The notes under the pieces were generated by a model. That model worked only from the letters and a program-made list of their open reading frames with translations. It was not told the DNA's origin and made no database searches. A stretch of DNA of 6,574 nt from Bacteroidota bacterium (lineage in GTDB: Bacteria; Bacteroidota; Bacteroidia; NS11-12g; UBA9320), in contig JAHEKB010000138.1 of NCBI GenBank assembly GCA_024638525.1, forward strand, positions 1 through 6,574, written 5' to 3'. This document shows positions 1 to 5,857 of this stretch, piece by piece (positions within the stretch are counted from its first letter, which is position 1; each line of letters opens with the position of its first letter). The translations under genes were made by a program, and so were the position numbers.

Positions 1-28
1 GATTTACAGGGAAATTAAGCTAACGATT

Positions 29-1255
29 TCAGTAATTCACAATTAGCTTTTTGGTAGCAATTTGCATACCCTCACTATTGAAAATTCGGAGCACATATAA
101 TCCTTCGTTTAAATCTAGTTCAGTCTTAAACATGCCTGATTCGCTAATAATAAATTCTTTTTCTATTTCTGCCTTTCCCTGTAAATCTGATATGACTAGT
201 AATACCCTGCCCTGGGCATTTGAAAGCTGAAAAAAGAGCTCTTTGCTCGCTGGATTAGGATAGATGCTAAAGGTGGAATGATCTGAAGCTTTTAGCGATG
301 CGGTTTCAAGGATTTCAACATCCAATAACTGTTTACCTTCAACCTTCATATTATTCATTGAAAAATAACTTACGATAATGGAATCATTCAAGACCTGAAT
401 AGGATTAATCAATAATTGATATCTCTCCCCAGGAAGCACGGTTAAAGAATCCACATTTAGAATATCCGGTAGTGGCCTGCCATCTGATGATATTATTCTT
501 GTGTTCAATTTAGGAGGGAACAAAAAGCGATTGCCTAAAAACCCAACATTCGCAAGACGGATCAAAATTTGCTCACCTTTAGCTCCGTACACCTTTATTC
601 CTTCAGCCTCTAGCTGTTGATCTGAATATCCATTGAGTAAAAAGTACTGAGGATTATATTCCGGTATGGGTATTCCAAGGCTGCCCTGATTCTCATAATC
701 ATGTAGGATCACGCTGTCTTGATGCCAAAAAGTATCTATCTCTGAACTTAAAAATGAGAATTCTCGATCAAATTCAAATCCATTGGTCCAAGTGAGATTT
801 GCGGCATCTTTTTCTTTGACGATAATCATCCCATACATCCCTGCCTGCACGTGAATGGTGGATGCCACATGACAATGATAGAGATAAGTGCCAGGATGCG
901 GTGCTTCAAAGCGATAGTATCCATGATCCATGTGATCTATCTCAAAGGATAGATGAGGTACTCCGTCGTTTGCTTGGTCTACGTCCAATCCATGTAAATG
1001 AATCGTATGTGGTGCTCCCTGGGATACATTCCAAAGATCAATCTCTACCGAATCTCCTTCAGTCACTATCAAGGTAGGGCCCGGAACATCGGGCTGAGAA
1101 CCAAGATCCACAGCAAAACCCATCACTCTAACTATAGAGCTATCTGCAAGTGTCTTAACCCCGGTATTTCTGGCAATCAAAAAGAAGTCGGTATCTATTT
1201 GAGCAATGGCCTGACTTGACAGCATACATATGGTTATAAGCAGTATGTTTCTCAT
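29..1255 (-). CDS. Two-domain multicopper oxidase-like protein with T9SS sorting domain (active domain 1, degenerate domain 2)
   Basis: A 408-residue secreted cupredoxin protein. Residues 1-18 form a signal peptide (AIA before Gln19). Domain 1 (about 24-146) has H83-T-I-H86-L-H88-G, then H127-C128-H129, H135 and M140. This is a full type 1 copper site (H83, C128, H135, M140) plus half of a trinuclear cluster (H86, H88, H127, H129), laid out like the last domain of laccases or domain 1 of type C two-domain oxidases. Domain 2 (about 200-315) keeps the fold signature YNPQYFLLNG but its ligand positions are N242, L245 and P247, so it cannot bind copper in the usual way. Residues 330-408 are a type A T9SS C-terminal domain (YPNP 332-335), which sends the protein to the surface. 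The ATG overlaps the stop of the upstream paralogue (ATGA), implying translational coupling. Substrate is unknown: metal ion or phenol oxidation are possible. Nitrite reductase is less likely because complete HxH motifs are present. The fold is secure; pairing with the upstream gene product is inference. Confidence 0.88.
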   Translation of the reverse strand: MRNILLITICMLSSQAIAQIDTDFFLIARNTGVKTLADSSIVRVMGFAVDLGSQPDVPGPTLIVTEGDSVEIDLWNVSQGAPHTIHLHGLDVDQANDGVPHLSFEIDHMDHGYYRFEAPHPGTYLYHCHVASTIHVQAGMYGMIIVKEKDAANLTWTNGFEFDREFSFLSSEIDTFWHQDSVILHDYENQGSLGIPIPEYNPQYFLLNGYSDQQLEAEGIKVYGAKGEQILIRLANVGFLGNRFLFPPKLNTRIISSDGRPLPDILNVDSLTVLPGERYQLLINPIQVLNDSIIVSYFSMNNMKVEGKQLLDVEILETASLKASDHSTFSIYPNPASKELFFQLSNAQGRVLLVISDLQGKAEIEKEFIISESGMFKTELDLNEGLYVLRIFNSEGMQIATKKLIVNY

Positions 1256-2106
1256 TGGATCAAAAGAGTAGTGAACATTCCATTGGGGTAGATTCCACCT
1301 GCAGTAACCGCGACCAAATTGTGGTCATGAACGGGATATTCTCCGCTTTGATGGGGAACCAAACGCAGCACCTTCATCTGGCCGGGATAAATTCCGAAAG
1401 TATCTTTCACTCTGCCTAGCTCCAATGCAGACCTGCTGCTTTGGACTACTTCACAGTGGTAACCGTGAAAGTGAATTGAGTGAATACTCCGACCTGTATT
1501 GGCCATATGTATGAAGATGGTGTCACCAACTTGTCCCACTACCCGAGCAACAGGATCTTGATTGATCTCGGGATTGCTCCGACCATTGATGGTGAAGTAG
1601 TCGGGATTATAAGTAGCCCAATCAAAGTTTTGTTGTTGATTCAACGCCAATACAGCTTCCACTTGATGCTCTCTGATGTTCCAATAGAAGTTGGAAGAAT
1701 TGGGCTCAATTGCCGTGATCATGGTGGATTGACCGAGATAGCTGTCTGCTTCATTCGCTGCAGACAATATCCAGCTGACGGTTTTTTCAGACTTTAAAGT
1801 CAGTAGCACGGAATCCTGGGCTGGGATCTGCCCTGAAACAGAAAGAGCTTGTATGGCGTACGACCTGCTAACATTGGTATTGTTGATCAGGTGTAGGTGT
1901 ATACTGTCTCCAACATTGAATTCTACCACATCGCTTGTCTGATTGAAGCTTGCGCTCAAGTTCAAAGCCAATGCTGGCATATTGGTACTGTCCACGGTGT
2001 AGAATGTGCCTTCATTCAGGAACAATCTTACACTGCTCTGAGCTTGTGCCTGAAATAGACAGGCACTACTCAGCCATAGTAAGAAACAAATTCTATGTAT
2101 CTTCAT
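1252..2106 (-). CDS. Two-domain multicopper oxidase-like protein (degenerate domain 1, trinuclear-site half in domain 2, no type 1 copper)
   Basis: A 284-residue secreted protein, paralogous to the next gene. Residues 1-22 are a signal peptide (AQA before Gln23). Domain 1 (about 26-133) is cupredoxin-like but has lost all copper ligands: where the partner has HTIHLHG this protein has SYAIQAL, and no HCH motif follows. Domain 2 (about 160-284) opens with YNPDYFTING, aligns without gaps to the partner's domain 2, and keeps H209-S-I-H212-F-H214-G and H260-D261-H262. Asp261 sits where a type 1 Cys would be, so this domain can supply four trinuclear-cluster histidines but no type 1 copper. The HDHNLVA stretch resembles domain 2 of two-domain oxidases and NirK. 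There is no T9SS domain, so on its own it should stay periplasmic. The ATG directly follows the TAG stop of the upstream gene, and its TGA overlaps the next ATG. It probably completes the active site of the next gene's product. Confidence 0.85.
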   Translation of the reverse strand: MKIHRICFLLWLSSACLFQAQAQSSVRLFLNEGTFYTVDSTNMPALALNLSASFNQTSDVVEFNVGDSIHLHLINNTNVSRSYAIQALSVSGQIPAQDSVLLTLKSEKTVSWILSAANEADSYLGQSTMITAIEPNSSNFYWNIREHQVEAVLALNQQQNFDWATYNPDYFTINGRSNPEINQDPVARVVGQVGDTIFIHMANTGRSIHSIHFHGYHCEVVQSSRSALELGRVKDTFGIYPGQMKVLRLVPHQSGEYPVHDHNLVAVTAGGIYPNGMFTTLLIQ

Positions 2107-2799
2107 CTAGTGAAGGATGCTCACCATTTGAGAACGAACACCCTCTTCTGTTTGAACGATCAAATAGTAAATCCCGCTTTCAAACTCTTGGGTATTGATC
2201 TGTAAACTTTGAGCTATGCTCTGCATTTCGGAGACCAACTCACCACTCGAATTGAAAAGCTTTAGGTTTTTATCTCCCCCGAATTCAAAAGCAATATTGA
2301 GCAAGTCATCAACCGGGTTTGGATAAGCCGATATTTCCTTGCCGTCAAGCAGCTCCACGTTCACAAGATCCCTGTTGTACACATTGATTGAAACCGTATC
2401 TCCCCGGTTATAATTGTCCTTGTCATACACATAAATCTGTACGATTCCGCCACCATAACTCTTGGGGTTGATGTTGAATTTAAAATAGCCTTCAACACCT
2501 TCTTCCATCTCTGATTTAGAAATGGTATGCATAGTGCCTGAAGAGGCAATGCCTACATAACAATTGCCGTGATCACAAAGCGAGTAATTCCAATTACTTG
2601 GAAGTCCATTACTAATTAATTGCCATCTAAAGGTAATGGTCTCCGGCTCAGGTGTGACCATATTGATATCATAGTAAACAAAGCCTTGATCTGAGAACAC
2701 ATCTGTTATGTGTTGATCCGTGGTATATTTAAAAGTTTGAGCTTGTGTCGGCATATAGGCCAAGAACAAACAGAAAATTGTAGTGATTATCGTTTTCAT
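2107..2799 (-). CDS. T9SS-secreted protein with an Ig-like/beta-sandwich domain, function unknown
   Basis: A 230-residue secreted protein. Residues 1-20 form a signal peptide (TQA before Gln21). The middle (about 25-143) is rich in alternating hydrophobic residues, as in a beta-sandwich, with W69-N-Y-S-L-C75-D-H77-G-N-C80 and a later strand pattern ending in GDTVSINVY. C75 and C80 could form a disulfide or, with H77, bind a metal; which one cannot be read from sequence. The C-terminus (157-230) is a type A T9SS sorting domain (YPNP 159-162, then ESGIYYLIV), so surface display or release is expected. It lies 18 bases after the metal-binding lipoprotein gene and abuts the first oxidase gene with no spacer, so it is very likely expressed with the oxidase pair. 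A structural, docking or copper-handling partner role is inference from context only. The start is an ATG without a clear Shine-Dalgarno site. Confidence 0.8.
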   Translation of the reverse strand: MKTIITTIFCLFLAYMPTQAQTFKYTTDQHITDVFSDQGFVYYDINMVTPEPETITFRWQLISNGLPSNWNYSLCDHGNCYVGIASSGTMHTISKSEMEEGVEGYFKFNINPKSYGGGIVQIYVYDKDNYNRGDTVSINVYNRDLVNVELLDGKEISAYPNPVDDLLNIAFEFGGDKNLKLFNSSGELVSEMQSIAQSLQINTQEFESGIYYLIVQTEEGVRSQMVSILH

Positions 2800-2817
2800 A
2801 AATTCTATCTATTAAAT

Positions 2818-3051
2818 TTAATGATCATGTCCTTCATGATCTAAGCTGTCCTTTTGCACATAGTCCATGCCGCAAACAGGGCAGATTCCAGCAGAATCAC
2901 TCCCGCTGCCCTCACAATGCATTGGACAAATGTATTCAGAAGTATATTCCTTGGTGTCTACATTTTTCTTTCTATCACCCGCATTTATTGTGCAGGATGC
3001 TGCAAAGGTCAAAAGAAGGATTAAAAAAATATTTTTTAGTTGTGTGTTCAT
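2818..3051 (-). CDS. Small lipoprotein with heavy-metal-binding domain (HMBD, YHS-like)
   Basis: A 77-residue lipoprotein. A hydrophobic signal ends in a lipobox (TFAAS before Cys20). The mature part has YICPMHCEGSGSD and then ICPVCGMDYV, the CPMH...CPxCGM signature of the heavy-metal-binding domain found at the N-termini of CopA/CusB-type copper efflux proteins and as free small proteins in Bacteroidota. Likely ligands are C42, M44, H45, C46, C57, C60 and M62. The tail DHEGHDH adds further His/Asp metal ligands. There is no obvious surface-export signal after the lipid Cys, so periplasm-facing membrane attachment is the simplest guess. Its position just before the multicopper-oxidase genes suggests copper delivery or buffering for them (inference). 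ATG start, with 38 bases separating it from the gene upstream. Confidence 0.85.
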   Translation of the reverse strand: MNTQLKNIFLILLLTFAASCTINAGDRKKNVDTKEYTSEYICPMHCEGSGSDSAGICPVCGMDYVQKDSLDHEGHDH

Positions 3052-3089
3052 ATTGATTTGATTAAGGATTGACGGGAGTTCAATCTATC

Positions 3090-3518
3090 TCAAATCAAAT
3101 ATACTTGATAAAGCGTCCTTAAGTCAGCCGAAATAGGTGGAGGTTTTTCAAGATATTCAACGAATACAGACTTGTCCCAATTTGACAATAGTATTGCATT
3201 TTTGCCAAGTTCAAAGTCTTGATCAAAGCCATCTACCAATGTAAAATCAACATCAATCGGAACTTGAGTGTCTAACTTGTCATAAAACTGATGGTCAGAA
3301 CAACAGCTTGCTTTGCTAATACTCAATCCATCAAACTCAAGATTGTTGACAAGCTCACAGGTACCCTGACATTCATGAGCTTCCGCAAATAAACCAATGC
3401 TTACCACCTGATCACCGCATCGATGAATATCGACTACGATTCCAATAGATGAGATGAAAATCAACAAGCCTAAAGCTGCTGAAATCAGTTTAATATGCTT
3501 TCTAACATGCGACCGCAC
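3090..3518 (-). CDS. HYC_CC_PP family protein (small membrane-anchored Cys/His protein)
   Basis: A 142-residue protein with one N-terminal hydrophobic helix (about 11-29) after a basic start, serving as signal or membrane anchor. It carries the ordered motifs that name the Bacteroidota HYC_CC_PP family: H32-R-C34 (here HRC rather than HYC), C50-x3-C54, C72-C73 and P126-P-P128 near the C-terminus. The family has no assigned biochemical role that I know of; its members often sit beside metal-related or TonB-receptor genes. The Cys/His pattern and the next gene, a heavy-metal lipoprotein, make a thiol or copper-binding envelope role plausible. The start is GTG at 3518; no ATG lies before the hydrophobic helix in this frame, so GTG is the best choice. 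It follows the DsrE-like gene after 35 bases. Confidence 0.75.
   Translation of the reverse strand: MRSHVRKHIKLISAALGLLIFISSIGIVVDIHRCGDQVVSIGLFAEAHECQGTCELVNNLEFDGLSISKASCCSDHQFYDKLDTQVPIDVDFTLVDGFDQDFELGKNAILLSNWDKSVFVEYLEKPPPISADLRTLYQVYLI
3096..3103 (-). promoter_or_regulatory. Weak candidate internal -7 box (TATATTTG) before the metal-binding lipoprotein
   Basis: A perfect TAnnTTTG match lies at the very end of the HYC_CC_PP gene, about 45 bases before the lipoprotein ATG. No good TTTG box is seen at the right distance upstream, and the site overlaps coding sequence, so it may be chance. If real, it would let the copper/oxidase genes be expressed apart from the sulfide genes. Confidence 0.2.
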
Positions 3519-3537
3519 CTTGCGAATTTAGCAAGAA
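3517..3537. promoter_or_regulatory. Candidate dyad ACCTTGC-N7-GCAAGAA at the HYC_CC_PP gene start
   Basis: A perfect five-base inverted repeat CTTGC/GCAAG around a seven-base centre abuts the GTG start. The 7-7-7 layout resembles MerR/CueR-type copper operators (ACCTTCC-N7-GGAAGGT), with the outer two bases broken on one side. It lies at the junction between the sulfide and copper halves of the operon. No MerR-family gene is visible here, and the dyad is too close to the start codon for a textbook MerR promoter, so confidence is low. Confidence 0.25.
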
Positions 3538-3553
3538 AACGGCAACAATTTAT

Positions 3554-4069
3554 TTAGATAAATAATAAATGAGTTCCATCTCCCTTGGCTCTCTCATAGA
3601 AATCGCCTACGGTCAAAACACCATCTATGTCGTCAAAAAGATTCTCTTCTTCTAAATGGAACATCTCCATAGCCAGTTTACAAGCCCATAGTTTTGCCCC
3701 TGACGCATTGAGTATTTCTAGAAACTCATCCACTGGAGGAATATCTAATTTGTCCATCTCCTTCTTCATCATATTTGATGCTAACGCTTCCATTCCTGGA
3801 AGTCCCCCTAGCATCGTAGGTAGGTGCATCGCCGGGTTACCGACAGTAGCCACATGCAGTTTCTCCAATTTGGATTTTGTAATGGCCTCTAGCCCAAAGA
3901 AGGTGAAGAAAATCTCGGATTCTATGCCTTCCATTCTAGCACCATTGGCCAGAATGAAGCAGGCATATACATTGTCGAGGGTTGCTTTAGAGAGGATAAG
4001 CATCATTTTCTTAACCTCTTTTTCTGTTTGTTGTTCCACTTGTGGAACGGTGTTCAATTCAGCTTCCAT
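3554..4069 (-). CDS. DsrE/DsrF/DrsH-like family sulfur-transfer protein
   Basis: A 171-residue cytoplasmic protein. After a polar tail (1-20) comes the family pattern: KKMMLILSKATLDNVY (20-35), FILANGARMEGIESEIFFTF, GLEAI, VGNPAMHLPTM with PGMEALASNMMKKEMDKL, and IPPVDEFLEIL followed by AKLWACKLAMEMF. C130 in this last segment matches the conserved Cys that can carry persulfide sulfur in DsrE-type proteins; C37 is the only other Cys. Length is normal for the family. The ATG overlaps the TAA of the TusE-like gene by one base (TAATG), indicating coupled translation and probable partnership, as DsrE/TusD pairs with DsrC/TusE elsewhere. With the quinone oxidoreductase upstream, the likely role is passing on sulfane sulfur made from sulfide (inference). 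Confidence 0.85.
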   Translation of the reverse strand: MEAELNTVPQVEQQTEKEVKKMMLILSKATLDNVYACFILANGARMEGIESEIFFTFFGLEAITKSKLEKLHVATVGNPAMHLPTMLGGLPGMEALASNMMKKEMDKLDIPPVDEFLEILNASGAKLWACKLAMEMFHLEEENLFDDIDGVLTVGDFYERAKGDGTHLLFI

Positions 4070-4419
4070 TATATACAGCTTTTAGGTTTAGGTATACCGG
4101 CGATCTTACTTGAGACCTTGAGGGGTCCTTTTGGGAATAAACCGTAAAATTCTTTGATACTTACAACTCCGCTCTTACCCACTTTTCTAATCGTAAGTGG
4201 CACTTCATTACGCTCCTGTTCTTGCAAGAAATCGATGACCTCCCAATGCTGGCCTGTCATCTGAATGCCTTCGGATTGGGCAATGTGTTCACCTACTGAT
4301 CTATTCCACTGAGAGAAGTTAGTAAGGTAGCCTTCTTCATTTCTCTCAACTGAGCTGATCCCTACTTGTTCTTGTTGGTCGGTTGTTTTACCGACAGCTT
4401 GGTTTTCTGTGTAATTCAT
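4069..4419 (-). CDS. tusE: TusE/DsrC/DsvC-like sulfur carrier protein
   Basis: A 116-residue cytoplasmic protein. A Gln/Glu-rich, probably disordered N-terminus (1-25) precedes the TusE/DsrC core: GYLTNFSQWNRSVGEHIA (30-47), TGQHWEVIDFLQ (55-66) and the C-terminal arm GPLKVSSKIAGIPKPKSCI. The penultimate residue C115 is the universally conserved sulfur-accepting Cys. The second arm Cys of true DsrC, eleven residues earlier, is Ser104 here, so the protein resembles single-Cys TusE and should not form the DsrC intramolecular disulfide or trisulfide. It lies 3 bases after the flavoprotein gene and overlaps the DsrE-like gene by one base. It probably receives persulfide sulfur from the DsrE-like protein. 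No dsrAB or heterodisulfide-reductase-like genes are in view, so the final sulfur acceptor is unknown. Confidence 0.88.
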   Translation of the reverse strand: MNYTENQAVGKTTDQQEQVGISSVERNEEGYLTNFSQWNRSVGEHIAQSEGIQMTGQHWEVIDFLQEQERNEVPLTIRKVGKSGVVSIKEFYGLFPKGPLKVSSKIAGIPKPKSCI

Positions 4420-4422
4420 GAT

Positions 4423-5685
4423 TTATACTGTTAAGGTTTCTTTTACTTTTTTATCTATGTCCTTGCCTTTTTCACTCATGGTGGCTGAAACAAATGGGAT
4501 GTGCTTTCCTTTGATCAACATATTCCAATAGATCCATTTGAAAGCCAGTTTACCCATGTGATTCATATGCGTCTCTTTCAAGAGGCTTAACGGTCCAATC
4601 TTAGAGAAGGGGAAACTTCCTGTAACTGGTTCCTGTGTATAGTTGAAATCGATCAACAAGGCCTTGCCATGACCTGTCTCAATAAAACAGTTAGCATGAC
4701 CATCGAATTCTTTCTTCAACTCCTTGCCCTCTATGAATCGCTGGATATTCTCTGTTAGAATCTCAGCTTCAAAATGAGCGACTGAACCAGCTTTGGATGC
4801 AGGTATATTACTGGCATCTCCAATGACAAATATGTTCGGCTTCACCTTGCTTTGAAGAGTGGCTTTGTCCGTGGGGACAAAATTCAACTCATCACCAAAG
4901 CCCGAACGTTCTATCATACTGTCTCCCATATTTGTGGGTACGGTAACAAGCAAATCATAGCTCACTTCATCGCCAGCATAATCAACTATCTTCTTGTCTT
5001 TCCAATCTACTTTTTCTATCGCAAAATCCGGCACTATCTGTATATTTTTGTCCTCCAGCAAATATGCCAAGGCTGCTGAAGCCTTAGGTTTAGTAAAGGC
5101 TCCAGACATAGGTGTCACATAGGTAATTTCTACCTTATCTCGCATTCCCTTATTTTGGAAAAAGCTATCGGCTAAAAAGGCAAATTCCAATGGAGCGACT
5201 GGACATTTTATAGGCATTTCTGAAATATGAACTACCAATTTCCCGCCTTCCCAGTTTCTCAGTTTGTCTCTTAGGTTTTTCGCTCCTTCAAAGGTGTAGA
5301 AGTCAAAAATGCTTTTCTGCCATTCAGGGCTAAGCATCCCTTCAATCTCATCAGGCGCGATGTCTGTACCCGAAGCAATGATCAAAATGTCATAATGAAT
5401 GGTATTCCCATCTTGAAGAATGATGCTGTTAGCATCTTCATCAATACGTTCCACTTTTGCATTCATCAACTCAACATCCTTGGGAATGAATTTATCAATT
5501 CTCTTTTTTAGCTGCTTCGGTTTGTAAATGTCAAATGGCAGGAATAAAAAACCCGGTTGATAGTAATGAGTCTCTTTTTGGTCTACTACCGTAATTCTCC
5601 ATTGATCACTGTTCAACACCTTGCTCAAGTGATTAGACATCATTGTTCCCGATGTCCCAGCTCCTAATATGATTATATCCTTCAT
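4423..5685 (-). CDS. sqr: Sulfide:quinone oxidoreductase-like FAD flavoprotein
   Basis: From the preferred start this is a 420-residue protein of the SQR/NDH-2 flavoprotein fold. An FAD Rossmann motif ILGAGTSG (about 6-13) is followed by Asp35 at the ribose position, ASGT (104-107) and a second FAD motif IGDASNIPASKAGS (about 288-301). The only two cysteines are C161 (in PIKCPVAPLEF) and C333 (in ANCFIETG), matching the SQR pair that carries the persulfide; the third Cys of some SQR types is missing. The C-terminus (MNHMGKLAFKWIYWNMLIKG) is amphipathic, as expected for membrane attachment. The likely reaction is oxidation of sulfide to polysulfide or persulfide, with electrons to quinone. I chose ATG at 5685, preceded by the purine-rich AAAGAAAGAG; extending to a TTG at 5703 is possible but less likely. 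First gene of the operon. A related FAD-dependent dehydrogenase is the main alternative. Confidence 0.82.
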   Translation of the reverse strand: MKDIIILGAGTSGTMMSNHLSKVLNSDQWRITVVDQKETHYYQPGFLFLPFDIYKPKQLKKRIDKFIPKDVELMNAKVERIDEDANSIILQDGNTIHYDILIIASGTDIAPDEIEGMLSPEWQKSIFDFYTFEGAKNLRDKLRNWEGGKLVVHISEMPIKCPVAPLEFAFLADSFFQNKGMRDKVEITYVTPMSGAFTKPKASAALAYLLEDKNIQIVPDFAIEKVDWKDKKIVDYAGDEVSYDLLVTVPTNMGDSMIERSGFGDELNFVPTDKATLQSKVKPNIFVIGDASNIPASKAGSVAHFEAEILTENIQRFIEGKELKKEFDGHANCFIETGHGKALLIDFNYTQEPVTGSFPFSKIGPLSLLKETHMNHMGKLAFKWIYWNMLIKGKHIPFVSATMSEKGKDIDKKVKETLTV

Positions 5686-5691
5686 CTCTTT

Positions 5692-5705
5692 CTTTGTGTA
5701 CAAAG
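5692..5705. repeat. Dyad CTTTGT-GT-ACAAAG just upstream of the flavoprotein start
   Basis: A perfect six-base inverted repeat with a two-base centre, lying 6 bases before the preferred ATG. It could be an operator or a small hairpin near the ribosome-binding region. No regulator gene is in view to match it to. Confidence 0.35.
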
Positions 5706-5811
5706 TGAGTGCAGGAATAGCAATTAGACAAGGGTTTTCACCATCTCACAGTTAGACATGAGTGATATCATTTCCTTGACCAACCAGGCTCATGATAGCA
5801 GTTCAGAGCAC

Positions 5812-5839
5812 TGATTATGTGCATGTTAGGCCATAATCA
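5812..5839. promoter_or_regulatory. Candidate operator: TGATTATG-N12-CATAATCA inverted repeat
   Basis: Two perfect eight-base arms separated by 12 bases, in the gap between the truncated lipoprotein gene and the sulfide/copper operon. The spacing fits a dimeric DNA-binding protein. The dyad lies about 130 bases before the flavoprotein start. There is no T-run after it, so a terminator is unlikely. The role as operator is inference. Confidence 0.4.
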
Positions 5840-5843
5840 TCTC

Positions 5844-5857
5844 GTAACAATTGTTAC
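5844..5857. promoter_or_regulatory. Candidate operator: perfect 14-base palindrome GTAACAATTGTTAC
   Basis: A gapless perfect palindrome that spans the TAA stop of the truncated lipoprotein gene, only 4 bases from the neighbouring dyad. Perfect palindromes of this size are typical of dimeric repressor or activator sites. It is too short and lacks the T-run needed for an intrinsic terminator. The factor that would bind is unknown. Confidence 0.4.

Noticed and set aside
29..1255. Copper nitrite reductase (NirK)
   Set aside because: Type 1 ligand spacing (H, C, H, M) is similar, but HLH and HCH motifs and the lack of domain 2 His point to half of a trinuclear cluster rather than a NirK type 2 site.
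862..1797. Plus-strand open frames opposite the oxidase genes
   Set aside because: They lie antisense to well-supported coding regions and their translations show no domain, signal or family pattern.
1891..1899. H70-L-H72 in domain 1 of the upstream oxidase protein as a copper HxH motif
   Set aside because: It sits in the strand before the ligand loop (GDSIHLHLINN), aligned with VEIDL of the partner. The true ligand loop reads SYAIQAL and there is no matching HxH later in the domain.
3627..4085. Plus-strand open frame of about 150 codons opposite the DsrE-like gene
   Set aside because: It is antisense to a clear DsrE-family protein. The Ser-rich translation is what reverse reading of the real gene produces.
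5686..5703. Start of the flavoprotein at TTG (5703), giving 426 residues
   Set aside because: An ATG at 5685 lies directly before the FAD-binding strand, is preceded by AAAGAAAGAG, and gives a normal N-terminus. The six extra residues add nothing recognisable.
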